Assembly (NCBI RefSeq): GCF_022984075.1
Contig: NZ_JALAAD010000001.1
Location: 496,001-560,000, forward strand
DNA: 64,000 nucleotides
Reading direction: 5' to 3'
Origin: Synechococcus sp. C9
GTDB lineage: Bacteria > Cyanobacteriota > Cyanobacteriia > Gloeomargaritales > Gloeomargaritaceae
Shown here: positions 1 through 8,525 of the stretch, one piece after another
Layout: every line of letters starts with the position of its first letter
Position numbering within the stretch: the stretch's first letter is position 1
The notes under the pieces: model-generated
The model's database searches: none
Told to the model about the DNA's origin: nothing
The model's input: the letters and a program-made list of their open reading frames with translations, nothing else
Translations under genes and position numbers: made by a program

Positions 1-1338
1 CGCATTTAGAATGACAATATCACTACATTGACGGGCGGCATTATAGACAAACGTAATTAACCAGCCCTGGTCTTCCGCCTCACCCCTGGGCACAAAGACC
101 GGTTCACTCACAAAGCCCCGACTGCCCGCCAGCCACATCTGTTGCCGCCCGGTTTGGACATCCAGCGCCATGATCCCTTGCAGGGGCGCATTCGCCACCG
201 GGTCAGCCGCCACCCCCAAGTAAACCCGTTGGTACTCCCGTCCCACCCGTTGGGGATGCACCTGGGGAAATTCACAACACCGTTCCAACAACAGGGTATG
301 GGTCACCTGATGGGTGGTTAAATTCACCCGAAACCGCCGCAGTTGACCGCTCGGCAGACTGGCAAAATCAATGGTTTGGTAGTCCGTTTGTTGGTCAATA
401 GTGGGAAAATGGCTGTAACAAATCGAATCTAAAACCAATTCATTCCCTTGCTCATAGCCATTGGCGTGGTGAAACACAAAACAGGGATCCGTTAAAAATA
501 CCCGCACGGCGCCACCCCGACGGGGAATCACCAAAATCCGGGTGGGTTGTTCCCGGTCAAACTGTAAACATTGTGCCGCCCCAGTTAATCCCAAAACGTA
601 GGGAAGGGGGTTAAAATTCACCGGATTTTGAAAGAAAATATAGTAGTTCTCAGTGACAATAAAATCGTGTAAAAAGGCAAAGCCACTGATGGGGTGTTCT
701 TGCTGACGAATCAACTGCCAGCTTTGGTCAAATTCATAAAGGTTGATCTGACTGTTGGGTCCCGTTTGTACCCCAAAATTCACCAAAAAGCCCTGGGGAT
801 CAATACGAGGATGGGCGGAAAATCCTTGACCATTGGGGACAAGTCCGCCGAGATTATCTAAACCCAAAGTATCTAAAGTTTGGGGGTCAAGCCGGTAGGG
901 GGGAGCCGCTTCCCAAAGGGCTAACAATTTGCCACCCCAGTAAATCACATTCGTATTGGCGATATTTTTCAAACGCAGGTCAAAAATGTTATTGAACCAG
1001 CCCCCCGGTTTCAACGTGCCAAATACGCCCCGGTAGAGAATTTTGTCTGCCCGTTGTTCCGCCTGAAATTCCGGGGTTTGCACATAACGGTTGCGATAAA
1101 ACGCCCGCCCTTCCCGAAAACTCACCTGATTCACCATGCCGTCCCCGTCAAAGGGATGGTGGTACTTCTGCCCACCCCGATCCAAACGCCCTGGTCCATT
1201 GCGAAACAGGGTGCCGGTCAAATCCGCCGGTATCGTGCCCGTGATGTCCTCAATCCAGTAGGCAAACTCCTGGGGTTGGGTGCGGTGCCCCCCCTGCCAA
1301 TCGTCCAAACGGTAGGAAAACGAGGTGGTGGCGGTCAT
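1..1338 (-). CDS. Carotenoid oxygenase (RPE65/ACO family), 3' end beyond window
   Basis: Non-haem iron dioxygenase that cleaves carotenoids or apocarotenoids. The frame starts at an ATG read leftward from 1338 and stays open to base 1 (446 codons), so roughly the last 45 residues of a protein of about 490 are missing. Family motifs are visible: the N-terminal GTLFRNGPGR and HPFDGDGMV segments, and three of the four iron-binding histidines in their usual settings (FSAHPRIDP, AFLHDFIVTENY, FHHANGYE). The fourth should lie outside the window. Substrate cannot be told from sequence; cyanobacterial relatives such as Synechocystis Diox1/ACO act on apocarotenals. It is divergent from the PsbP-like gene, with about 100 bp between the two starts. 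Confidence 0.93.
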   Translation of the reverse strand, partial: MTATTSFSYRLDDWQGGHRTQPQEFAYWIEDITGTIPADLTGTLFRNGPGRLDRGGQKYHHPFDGDGMVNQVSFREGRAFYRNRYVQTPEFQAEQRADKILYRGVFGTLKPGGWFNNIFDLRLKNIANTNVIYWGGKLLALWEAAPPYRLDPQTLDTLGLDNLGGLVPNGQGFSAHPRIDPQGFLVNFGVQTGPNSQINLYEFDQSWQLIRQQEHPISGFAFLHDFIVTENYYIFFQNPVNFNPLPYVLGLTGAAQCLQFDREQPTRILVIPRRGGAVRVFLTDPCFVFHHANGYEQGNELVLDSICYSHFPTIDQQTDYQTIDFASLPSGQLRRFRVNLTTHQVTHTLLLERCCEFPQVHPQRVGREYQRVYLGVAADPVANAPLQGIMALDVQTGRQQMWLAGSRGFVSEPVFVPRGEAEDQGWLITFVYNAARQCSDIVILNA

Positions 1339-1443
1339 AACGGTCAACAGATGGGATGTTAAAGAATCGCAACAAATTGATTTTAGCGTGGGGGTGGGGG
1401 CATTTGATGGCAGAATTAAATGTGGGCAATTTTGAGTCATCCC

Positions 1444-1977
1444 ATGCGCTGGATTTGGTTGGGGTTAACGTTTCTGGCTCTCTGTTTGGGGGGGTGTGGT
1501 GTCGCTACGGCGGGGCTGAATCCCTACATTGACACGGTGGATGGCTACCAGTTTCTCTATCCCAATGGCTGGGTACAGGTTCAGTCCAACCAGGGAATGG
1601 ATATTTTATTCCACGACCTGATTGACCCCAGCGAAACCGTCAGTGTAGTCATTAGTCCCGTGAAATCCGGCAAAACCCTGGCGGAGTTGGGTTCGCCCCT
1701 GGAGTTGGGGGAGCGGTTGATGAATACGGCTTTGGCGCAGGCGGCGGTGGATCAAAAACCCCAATTGGTCAGTGCGGACAGCCATCGGGATGACCAGCAA
1801 TTGTATTACACTCTTGAATATATTGTTAATACGAATACCGGCACTCGTCACAATATTGCTACCATTGCCACCAGTCACGGCAAACTGTACACCCTGAATG
1901 CTTCGGTGCCCGAATCCCGCTGGGCGAAATTAGCCCCGACCCTCCAACAGGTGGTAAATTCTTTGCAGGTGTATTAA
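1444..1977 (+). CDS. PsbP-family thylakoid lipoprotein (CyanoP-like)
   Basis: Likely the cyanobacterial PsbP homologue, a lumenal lipoprotein linked to photosystem II assembly. The protein is 177 residues. It has a lipoprotein signal of hydrophobic residues ending in LGGC, so the mature N-terminus would be a lipidated Cys. The PsbP fold follows, with the typical opening DGYQFLYPNGW and a C-terminal ESRWAKLAPTLQQVVNSLQVY-type helix. An ATG at 1420 is in frame, but the start at 1444 (MRWIWLGL) gives a normal-length signal peptide and is preferred. It stands alone between the carotenoid oxygenase and a repeat-filled gap. Confidence 0.88.
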   Translation: MRWIWLGLTFLALCLGGCGVATAGLNPYIDTVDGYQFLYPNGWVQVQSNQGMDILFHDLIDPSETVSVVISPVKSGKTLAELGSPLELGERLMNTALAQAAVDQKPQLVSADSHRDDQQLYYTLEYIVNTNTGTRHNIATIATSHGKLYTLNASVPESRWAKLAPTLQQVVNSLQVY

Positions 1978-2002
1978 TATGGAAAATTACAAGTTAGAAA
2001 AG

Positions 2003-2130
2003 AGTACCTCTATTTATTGCCATCACTGGAAGATTAGTTCGCTAAAATGCCGATATTAATGGCTACGCCGCGCAAGCTATTGAGAACCAAGACGGGGGCT
2101 ACACCCCTGCGACCCATTTTTAGAAGTGCC
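2003..2130. repeat. Miniature repeat element, TIR family GGGCAYCTCTA
   Basis: A gap-filling element with a left end close to GTACCTCTATTTATTG and a right end TAGAAGTGCCC, which are inverted repeats of each other. The interior holds the reverse-oriented module TTGGTTCT...GGGGC...GCGACC found throughout the window. The same arrangement occurs at 63692-63803. No reading frame is carried. Confidence 0.65.
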
Positions 2131-2171
2131 CAAAAGAGTAAAGAGTATTAGTTTAGTAAAAAGGTGTACCG

Positions 2172-2678
2172 ATGCCCTACGATGCGCATACGACCCTATG
2201 GATGGACAGGGAGGAAGCGTTTTTTCGTTCAGCCACCTTTGAGGTGCAACAACAAGAGGGACCCCACTGTGTTTCTACGGTTTTAGCCATCTTGACCGGG
2301 CAAACCCCAGAGCGGTTTCAAGGTCGGGTCAATACCCAAAATCCGGTTTCCTGGTCGGAAGCCCTCGCCGAGTATGGCATGAAGTTAGCCTATTGCCCGA
2401 CGGATGTCCGCACCCTGAAAAACTACCTGCCGGAACTGATTGCCCTGGATGATTTGTTCACCCTCAGTTATTACACCACCCGGGACCCGGAGCGGATTTT
2501 GGCAGAACCCAACGCCAAGGGCTGGGTAACTGGTTCCCATATCGTGCTTTTGCACCGGGATCGCATCCTGGATTCCGCCAGGGGTACGGTGGAGGATGCC
2601 CGCGCTCACCCCTGCAATGACTATCACACCAAACGGATTTTTCGGGTGGTGCCCGTGAACCATCCCCGGGGGCTGTAG
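2172..2678 (+). CDS. Hypothetical protein with papain-like (C39-like) residue pattern
   Basis: A 168-residue soluble protein without signal peptide or membrane segment. I do not recognise the family with certainty. The region GPHCVSTVLAILTG (Cys near residue 33, at the start of a predicted helix) followed by GSHIVLLHRDRILDSARG (His near 122, Asp near 132) has the Cys...His...Asp order and spacing of papain-fold, C39-like enzymes. Catalysis is therefore possible but unproven. The start ATG follows a repeat element by about 40 bp. The downstream gene devB is on the same strand 65 bp away and probably has its own promoter. Confidence 0.75.
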   Translation: MPYDAHTTLWMDREEAFFRSATFEVQQQEGPHCVSTVLAILTGQTPERFQGRVNTQNPVSWSEALAEYGMKLAYCPTDVRTLKNYLPELIALDDLFTLSYYTTRDPERILAEPNAKGWVTGSHIVLLHRDRILDSARGTVEDARAHPCNDYHTKRIFRVVPVNHPRGL

Positions 2679-2743
2679 GGTTCCCCGTCCGGCAAAAACG
2701 AAAAAATTTATTAAGATTGATAAAGTCATGGATTTCCACCCCG

Positions 2744-3829
2744 ATGTTGGGCAGGTTTCAACGGGAGATTACTGCGGGCAAGGTCAAAATCCGGTGGCGG
2801 TGGGTGGCGCTTGGAGTCATTGCCCCGGGACTCTTGTTTTTAGCCGTCCGTTGGGGGTGGAATCGTTGGGCGCAGTCTCAGGCTCCCGCACCAGTTGTCC
2901 CCGTTCCTACAGCACCAGCCATGATTGCCGCCCTGGGTCGGATTCAGCCGGAGGGAGAAATCATTACTTTGTCTGCACCGAGTTCGATTGAGGGGGCACG
3001 GGTGGCAGAGCTTTTGGTCAAGGAAGGGGATCGGGTACAACCAGGGCAGGTGTTGGCAACCTTGGATACCACACGCAAACGCCAGGTGGAGGTGCAGTTA
3101 GCCCAAAATGAGGTGGCGATTGCCCAAGCCCAGTTGAATCAGGTGTTGGCGGGGGCGAAAACGGGGGACATTCAGGCACGGCAAGCCCAGGTGAACCGTT
3201 TGCAGGCGGAATTACGCATTGCCGAGACGGATTTACAGCGCAACCAACAGCTTTATCAGGAGGGGGCAATTTCGGCGTCCGCTTTGGATAATTTTCGCTT
3301 GCGGGTGGACACGGTGCGCCAGCAGTTGCAGGAAGCCCAGGCGAATCTCCGCAGTGTCCGGGAGGTGCGGGCGGTGGATGTGAACTTGGCACGGGCGCAG
3401 GTAGCCCAGGCGCAAAATCGGTTGGCGTTGGCGCAGGTGGAACTGGATTTGAGTTTGATCAAGGCACCGGTGGCGGGGCGGGTGTTGAAAATCCACGCAC
3501 GGCTGGGGGAAACCGTTGGCAATGAGGGGATTTTAGACCTGGGGCGCACGGAGCGGATGTTTGTGGTGGCGGAGGTGTACGAAACGGACATTTTAGGGGT
3601 GCAGGCGGGACAACGGGCGGTGGTCACAGGGACAGCTTTACCGGCACCCTTGCGGGGAACCGTGACCCAGGTGGGCTGGCGGGTGGCGAAAAAGGATGTC
3701 CTGAACACGGACCCGGTGGCGGATGTGGATGCCCGGGTGGTGGAGGTGAAAATTGCCCTGGATGGGGCGGACTCGGCGCAGGTGCAACGGCTGACCAATA
3801 TGGTCGTCAATGTCCAAATTCAGCGGTAG
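2744..3829 (+). CDS. devB: DevB-like membrane fusion protein of an ABC exporter
   Basis: Periplasmic adaptor of the HlyD/DevB type, linking an inner-membrane ABC exporter to a TolC-like channel. In Anabaena, DevBCA exports heterocyst glycolipids; many unicellular cyanobacteria keep paralogues of unknown cargo. The protein has an N-terminal membrane anchor (near residues 20-40), a biotinyl/lipoyl-like half (IEGARVAELLVKEGDRV), a long alanine/glutamine-rich coiled-coil hairpin around residues 110-220, and the second lipoyl half (IKAPVAGRVLKIHARLGE). An in-frame TTG lies upstream at 2717; the ATG at 2744 is used here. It is followed after 2 bp by devC, so the two are cotranscribed. Confidence 0.9.
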   Translation: MLGRFQREITAGKVKIRWRWVALGVIAPGLLFLAVRWGWNRWAQSQAPAPVVPVPTAPAMIAALGRIQPEGEIITLSAPSSIEGARVAELLVKEGDRVQPGQVLATLDTTRKRQVEVQLAQNEVAIAQAQLNQVLAGAKTGDIQARQAQVNRLQAELRIAETDLQRNQQLYQEGAISASALDNFRLRVDTVRQQLQEAQANLRSVREVRAVDVNLARAQVAQAQNRLALAQVELDLSLIKAPVAGRVLKIHARLGETVGNEGILDLGRTERMFVVAEVYETDILGVQAGQRAVVTGTALPAPLRGTVTQVGWRVAKKDVLNTDPVADVDARVVEVKIALDGADSAQVQRLTNMVVNVQIQR

Positions 3830-3831
3830 CG

Positions 3832-5070
3832 ATGGGCATTCCTCTGGCGTGGTTACAGTTATCCCGGGAGCGGATGCGTCTGTTGGTCGCCTTGGCGGGG
3901 ATCACCTTTGCGGATGTGTTGATGTTTGTGCAGTTGGGGTTTCGGGATGCCCTGTTTGAAGCCGCCGTGCTTGTCCATCGCAAATTGCGGGCGGATTTGG
4001 TGCTGATCAACCCCCAATCCCAGGCGTTTTTTGCCATGCAACGGTTTCCCCGCCGCCGCTTGTACCAGGCGTTGAGTTTACCAGAAGTGGCGAGTGTTGC
4101 CCCGTTGTATGTGGACTTAATGCCCTGGAAAAGCCCGGTGTGTCCCCCCACGCCCACAGCTACCAGTTGTACCCGTTCGATTTTGGTGATGGGGTTTGAC
4201 CCGGCGGTTTCCGTGTTGGATTTCCCGGAGGTGGAGGCTAATTTGGCGCAAATACGGCAGGCGGATGTGGTGCTGTTTGACCGGATTTCGAGGGAGGAAT
4301 TTGGCACGGAATTTATCCTGCGGGAATTTGCCAGCGGACGACCGGTACAAACAGAGGTGAATAAACGCCGGGTGACGGTGGGGGGCTTGTTTGAGTTGGG
4401 AGCATCCTTCTCCGCCGATGGGAATGTGATCACCAGTGATTTGAATTTTTTACGGATGTTTCCGGGACGGCAAGCCTCGCAAATTGATGTGGGATTAATT
4501 ACCTTGCAACCGGGGGCGGATGTGGAGCAAGTCCGGGCGAAATTACGGCAATTACTCAACACGGAACTGAAAATTCCCGGTCAATTTCTCTGCCAAGGGG
4601 CGACGGGGGCTTCGGAATTTGCCAACGATGTGTGCATCCTCACCCACGATGAATTTGTGGAATTGGAACGGCATTATTGGGCGACGGGCACTGCCATCGG
4701 GTTTATTTTTGGGCTGGGAACCGTGATGGGATTTGTGGTGGGAATTGTGGTGGTGTATCAGATTCTTTACACGGACGTATCGGATCATCTGGCGGAGTAT
4801 GCCACCCTCAAGGCGATGGGTTACACGGATGGGTATCTGTTAACGGTGGTGTTCCAGGAGGCGATGATTTTGGCGGTGTTGGGCTTTATTCCCGGCTTTT
4901 TGGTCTCTCATGGGTTGTATGCCCTCACCCAGGCGGCGACCCGTTTGCCGATTGCCATGACCCTAGGGCGAGCCACGACCGTTTTTACCATGACGGTGGT
5001 GATGTGTTTTGTGGCGGGGGCGGTATCGGTGCGGCGATTGCAGGCGGCAGACCCGGCGGATATTTTCTAA
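3832..5070 (+). CDS. devC: DevC-like ABC exporter permease (FtsX/MacB-type fold)
   Basis: Inner-membrane permease partner of DevB, 412 residues. The N-terminal transmembrane helix (LLVALAGITFADVLMFVQLGFRDAL) is followed by a large periplasmic domain and three C-terminal helices, ending in the family signature VRRLQAADPADIF. The motif EYATLKAMGYTDGYL between helices 2 and 3 is typical of DevC. Two cysteine pairs in the periplasmic loop (around SPVCPP...SCTRS and FLCQG...NDVC) look like extra disulphide-bearing inserts. The cognate ATPase gene devA, normally next, is absent: the next gene is hisF. Confidence 0.9.
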   Translation: MGIPLAWLQLSRERMRLLVALAGITFADVLMFVQLGFRDALFEAAVLVHRKLRADLVLINPQSQAFFAMQRFPRRRLYQALSLPEVASVAPLYVDLMPWKSPVCPPTPTATSCTRSILVMGFDPAVSVLDFPEVEANLAQIRQADVVLFDRISREEFGTEFILREFASGRPVQTEVNKRRVTVGGLFELGASFSADGNVITSDLNFLRMFPGRQASQIDVGLITLQPGADVEQVRAKLRQLLNTELKIPGQFLCQGATGASEFANDVCILTHDEFVELERHYWATGTAIGFIFGLGTVMGFVVGIVVVYQILYTDVSDHLAEYATLKAMGYTDGYLLTVVFQEAMILAVLGFIPGFLVSHGLYALTQAATRLPIAMTLGRATTVFTMTVVMCFVAGAVSVRRLQAADPADIF

Positions 5071-5090
5071 GCGGTGATAATAATAAGGGC

Positions 5091-5197
5091 ACCTCTATCA
5101 ATTCAAAGTTAGCGGTCGCAGGGGCACTGCTGTCGTCCTTGGTTTTGAAAAAAAATTTCTGTTCGCTCATCGCATCGGCTCGCTAGAGAATTGCTAT
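5091..5197 (+). repeat. Intergenic repeat with GGTCGCAGGGGC module
   Basis: Starts with CCTCTATCAATTCAAAGTTAG, then GGTCGCAGGGGC, a short spacer and TTGGTTTTGAAAAA, ending near GAATTGCTAT. The same left flank recurs near 17850 and 55310. It lies between devC and hisF with no coding content. Confidence 0.6.
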
Positions 5198-5279
5198 ATT
5201 TGGTCAAATAGGGAGTCAAAAAAACGCATCCCCAAATGAGCAAAACTTGGGCAAAAATCCCCATCACTTGGAGCCAATC

Positions 5280-6044
5280 ATGTTAGCCAAACGGATTATT
5301 CCTTGCCTGGATGTGCATGGGGGGCGGGTGGTCAAAGGGGTGAATTTTGTCAACCTGCGGGATGCCGGTGACCCCGTTTGCCTCGCCCAAGCCTACAACC
5401 AAGCCGGGGCGGATGAGTTGGTTTTTTTGGACATTACCGCTACCCACGAGGACCGGGGGGTACTGCTTGACATCATTGAGCGTACCGCCAGCCAGGTGTT
5501 TATCCCGCTCACGGTGGGGGGGGGCATCGGGGATTTGGACACCATCAAAGCCATTTTGCGGGCGGGGGCAGACAAGGTGAGCCTCAATTCCGCCGCCGTG
5601 CGCCACCCGGATTTGGTCAACCAGGCTAGTGAACGCTTCGGTCGTCAGTGCATCGTGGTCGCCATTGATGCCCGCCGGGTGGGGGAGCGCTGGACGGTTT
5701 GGGTGCGGGGGGGACGGCAGGACACGGGTAAAGATGCCATCGCCTGGGCGGAAGAAGTGGTAGAGCGGGGAGCCGGGGAATTGTTAGTCACCAGTATGGA
5801 TGCTGATGGTACAAAAGCAGGCTATGATCTGGATTTAATCCAGACAATTGCCCAACGGGTATCGGTGCCGGTGATCGCTTCGGGGGGAGCGGGAACCTGT
5901 GAGCATATTGGGGAGGTTTTGACCCAGGGGCAAGCCGGGGCGGCACTTTTGGCTTCCTTACTGCATTACGGGGAAGTGACCGTGAGCCAGATCAAGCAGT
6001 ATTTGACCGACCGGGGGATTCCGGTGCGCCACACCCCAGGGTAA
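5280..6044 (+). CDS. hisF: Imidazole glycerol phosphate synthase, cyclase subunit HisF
   Basis: TIM-barrel subunit of imidazole glycerol phosphate synthase. With HisH it converts PRFAR plus glutamine-derived ammonia to IGP and AICAR in histidine biosynthesis. From the ATG at 5280 the protein is 254 residues, the usual length. It begins [23 protein letters not shown], carrying the catalytic Asp in CLDV, and has the second catalytic Asp in [14 protein letters not shown]. Phosphate-binding glycine loops GGGIG and ASGGAG are present. An in-frame start 33 bp upstream would add a non-conserved extension and is rejected. No other his gene is adjacent, so it is a dispersed single-gene locus. Confidence 0.97.
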   Translation: MLAKRIIPCLDVHGGRVVKGVNFVNLRDAGDPVCLAQAYNQAGADELVFLDITATHEDRGVLLDIIERTASQVFIPLTVGGGIGDLDTIKAILRAGADKVSLNSAAVRHPDLVNQASERFGRQCIVVAIDARRVGERWTVWVRGGRQDTGKDAIAWAEEVVERGAGELLVTSMDADGTKAGYDLDLIQTIAQRVSVPVIASGGAGTCEHIGEVLTQGQAGAALLASLLHYGEVTVSQIKQYLTDRGIPVRHTPG

Positions 6045-6111
6045 TGCAGATAACCCCCAAACTGGGTGATCTCTGGTACAACTATACCAGGGCTGTTTCA
6101 GGGGGTTCGCC

Positions 6112-7158
6112 ATGCCTAAAAATAAAATTTTGGTGATTGATGACAGTTTTTTGATTCGCAAATCCCTAGTGGATCAATTAGCCGGGGAACGGTTTGAGGT
6201 GTATGAAGCCAAGGATGGTCCTGCCGGTTTAGCGAAGGCAGAAGAGGTGAACCCGGATGTGATTTTGCTGGATTTTGTCATGCCGGGGATGAATGGCTAT
6301 GAGGTTTATCAAGCCCTGCGGGCAAATCCCAAGTTTGCCGATACGCCAGTCATTGTTATTTCCAGCAGTTACGATGAGGTGGTGAGCAAGTTTGGTTATC
6401 CCTTTGTCGGGTTTGATTTTTTAGCCAAACAATTCACCAAAGACCAGTTGGAGGAGCGGATCAATGCGGTATTGCCCATGATCGCTTCTTCCCCGGAACA
6501 CGTGGGCATTGCCGTCACCGGTGAAACGCCAGCCCCCAGCGAAGCCGACGGGGTCCTCAGCCACATCCAAGCCCAGTTGGCGGAAATTAGCCAGAAATTG
6601 CAGGAAAAACCGGTTTGGTTGCCGGAATTGCCCACCGGCGAGCGAAGCGACACCGCCATTCTCAACCAACTGCAAAACCTGGAAGCCCAAATCCAAGCCC
6701 TGGAACAACGCCCCCCGGCGGATACCCTGTCTGGGCATTTGCAGGAATTGAGCGTGGGACTCACCCAGTTGCACACCGCCCTGCGGTTGGAACCCCTGGT
6801 TCAAGAGCTACGCCACCTAGGGGAAAAAGTCGCCGCCTTGGAAGCCCAAGGTCAAGACAGCCGCCTTAGCCAAGACACCCTTACCCAGTTGGTGACCAGT
6901 TTGCAAGGGTTGAACGAAAATATCGTGAACCTACCCCGCACCGATGCCGTTCTGGAACGGTTGACCGCCCTGGAAGCCAAATTGGAAACCAAGACCCCAT
7001 CTCCACCCCCGAACCTACCTCTGCTCATCGGTGCCGTCGCCCTGGGAGCGTTTATCGGTGCCGCCATTGGTGCCAGCGTGGTGGGGGGACAACGCCAATC
7101 CCACCTGCCCCCGCCTAACTCAATTTCCGGTGCAATGATTTGCGAACGCTCAGGATAA
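6112..7158 (+). CDS. Response regulator receiver protein with coiled coil and C-terminal membrane anchor
   Basis: A 348-residue protein. Residues 1-125 form a CheY-like receiver: acidic pair in VIDDS, phospho-acceptor Asp in ILLDFVMPGMNG, Thr/Ser region VIVISSS and conserved Lys in FLAKQF. Residues 140-290 are a Gln/Leu-rich, probably coiled-coil region. Near residues 300-326 there is a glycine-zipper hydrophobic segment (LPLLIGAVALGAFIGAAIGASVVGG), so the protein should be tail-anchored in a membrane. No DNA-binding or enzymatic output domain is visible. The 3' end overlaps the convergent ABC permease gene by 44 bp. Confidence 0.85.
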   Translation: MPKNKILVIDDSFLIRKSLVDQLAGERFEVYEAKDGPAGLAKAEEVNPDVILLDFVMPGMNGYEVYQALRANPKFADTPVIVISSSYDEVVSKFGYPFVGFDFLAKQFTKDQLEERINAVLPMIASSPEHVGIAVTGETPAPSEADGVLSHIQAQLAEISQKLQEKPVWLPELPTGERSDTAILNQLQNLEAQIQALEQRPPADTLSGHLQELSVGLTQLHTALRLEPLVQELRHLGEKVAALEAQGQDSRLSQDTLTQLVTSLQGLNENIVNLPRTDAVLERLTALEAKLETKTPSPPPNLPLLIGAVALGAFIGAAIGASVVGGQRQSHLPPPNSISGAMICERSG

Positions 7159-7975
7159 TCAACCCGTCAAACAGGGTCAAAATCAGCAGACAGCCGCCCA
7201 GGGACAAATTCCCCCAGGGGGTCGCCATCACCGTCCCCGACCACTGCCAATCCGAGTGCAGGTACAGGTAACGAATCGGCTCGATGGCGTAGCTGAGGGG
7301 ATTAATACTGGCAATTGTTTGCAACCATTTCGGCATAAACGCCAGGGGAGCCAACGCCGTGCTGGCAAACAGGAGGGGCAAATTCACCACAAAAATCACC
7401 GCCAGCAATTCCACGTGCCCCGGCAGGGTAAAGGTCAGCCCCAAACTCAAAGCCGTCATGCCCAAGACCAACAGCATGACAATCCCCACCACCAGGAAAA
7501 ACCCGCCGACCCCAGGCAAACCGCCCCCCAGCAGATAGCTGGTCACCATCACTGCCACCGTCTGCACCAAACTCAGGAGGGTAATAAAAATCGTGGAGGC
7601 TAAAACGATGGAAAAACGGGACACCAAAGGTGCCACCAAAAAGCGATTCAAAAAGCCAAATTCCCGGTCAAACATCACCGGCAAACCCGCATTCAATGCC
7701 CCAGAAAATGCGGTGAATACAATAATTCCTGCACTCAAAAATTGGGCATAATTCACCCCGTCACTAAAAAAACCACTGGGGGCATTTTGGAATAAGGCTC
7801 CGAATAAAATCAACCACATCAAGGGCTGAATAATTCCCGCCACCAAAGTTGACGGACGGCGTTGCAGTTGAATCAGTAACCGCCGGGTCAAAGCCCAGGT
7901 TTCCTGGATGAGTTCCGCAGTGGGATGGGCGGTCGTCTCGAGTTGCCAAGGCGGGGAAGTGACAGTTGAACTCAT
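7115..7975 (-). CDS. ABC-2 type transporter permease (DrrB-like)
   Basis: Integral membrane subunit of an ABC-2 exporter, 286 residues with six predicted helices. The N-terminal cytosolic stretch ends in RRPSTLVAGIIQPLMWLILFGALFQ. The C-terminal conserved block is INPLSYAIEPIRYLYLH, typical of DrrB/NodJ-like permeases. No ATPase gene is adjacent on either side, so its partner is encoded elsewhere. Cargo is unknown; family members export lipids, polysaccharides or drugs. It converges on and overlaps the response regulator gene. Confidence 0.88.
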   Translation of the reverse strand: MSSTVTSPPWQLETTAHPTAELIQETWALTRRLLIQLQRRPSTLVAGIIQPLMWLILFGALFQNAPSGFFSDGVNYAQFLSAGIIVFTAFSGALNAGLPVMFDREFGFLNRFLVAPLVSRFSIVLASTIFITLLSLVQTVAVMVTSYLLGGGLPGVGGFFLVVGIVMLLVLGMTALSLGLTFTLPGHVELLAVIFVVNLPLLFASTALAPLAFMPKWLQTIASINPLSYAIEPIRYLYLHSDWQWSGTVMATPWGNLSLGGCLLILTLFDGLIILSVRKSLHRKLS

Positions 7976-8041
7976 AGGAATATCGGTTGGCTAAGCATTG
8001 CTAAAATTAGGCTAACGCATCCCCCCGGGATTTTTCCACCC

Positions 8042-8227
8042 ATGACCCTGGCTTTGATCACCACCACCCTCCCCTGGGATGGGCATTTGCCCCAATTAAT
8101 TCCCCAAATTCAGGCGCATTTACAGACCTACGGTACCCCCCTGCGCTGGGCGATTACAGCGGTACACGGGCGGCAGTTGAGCCTTGAAGCCGTGGTGATC
8201 CAGGATGATGCAACGCTTGATAGCTAA
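8042..8227 (+). CDS. Small hypothetical protein, 61 residues
   Basis: A short frame starting ATG ACC CTG GCT TTG, divergent from the ABC permease gene. The protein is hydrophilic to mildly amphipathic, with no Cys, signal or membrane helix. The sequence (LPQLIPQIQAHLQTYG, then RWAITAVHGRQLSLEAVVIQ) reads like a compact alpha-beta domain rather than random translation, and codon use matches neighbours. I do not recognise a family. It is followed by about 300 bp of repeat-containing non-coding DNA. Confidence 0.6.
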   Translation: MTLALITTTLPWDGHLPQLIPQIQAHLQTYGTPLRWAITAVHGRQLSLEAVVIQDDATLDS

Positions 8228-8525
8228 TTTGGGGCACGTTTTATGGAAGGTTCATCTATAGCAATCACACTTGAATTGTGAGTAAAATAACCCGTTTTTA
8301 TATATGGCAATCCTACTCGATTAACAAACAAAAAATCTCCAGAACCAGGGACGGGGGCGGTGCCTTTAGAAATGCCCATGAGATCAGCACGACCTAAAAC
8401 GTTACTAACAGTGGCTAGAGGACCTAATCTTGAGGGGTTGAGAATACTGGCAGATGCGTGTTGAACAACGAGCTAATGGGGATCTAAAACTGATCTGCCG
8501 CCGCTGACCAGGAACCTGATGCAAC
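8228..8525. repeat. Non-coding gap with degenerate miniature repeats
   Basis: A 298-bp gap without a credible gene. It contains a copy of the TAGCAATCCTA-type end (GGCAATCCTACTCGATTAAC near 8305), then the reverse-oriented module CCAGAACCAGGGACGGGGGCGG near 8338-8362 and a TAGAAATGCCC end near 8367-8378. It therefore looks like parts of two miniature-element families fused together. The remainder, 8380-8525, has no structure I can name. Confidence 0.55.
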
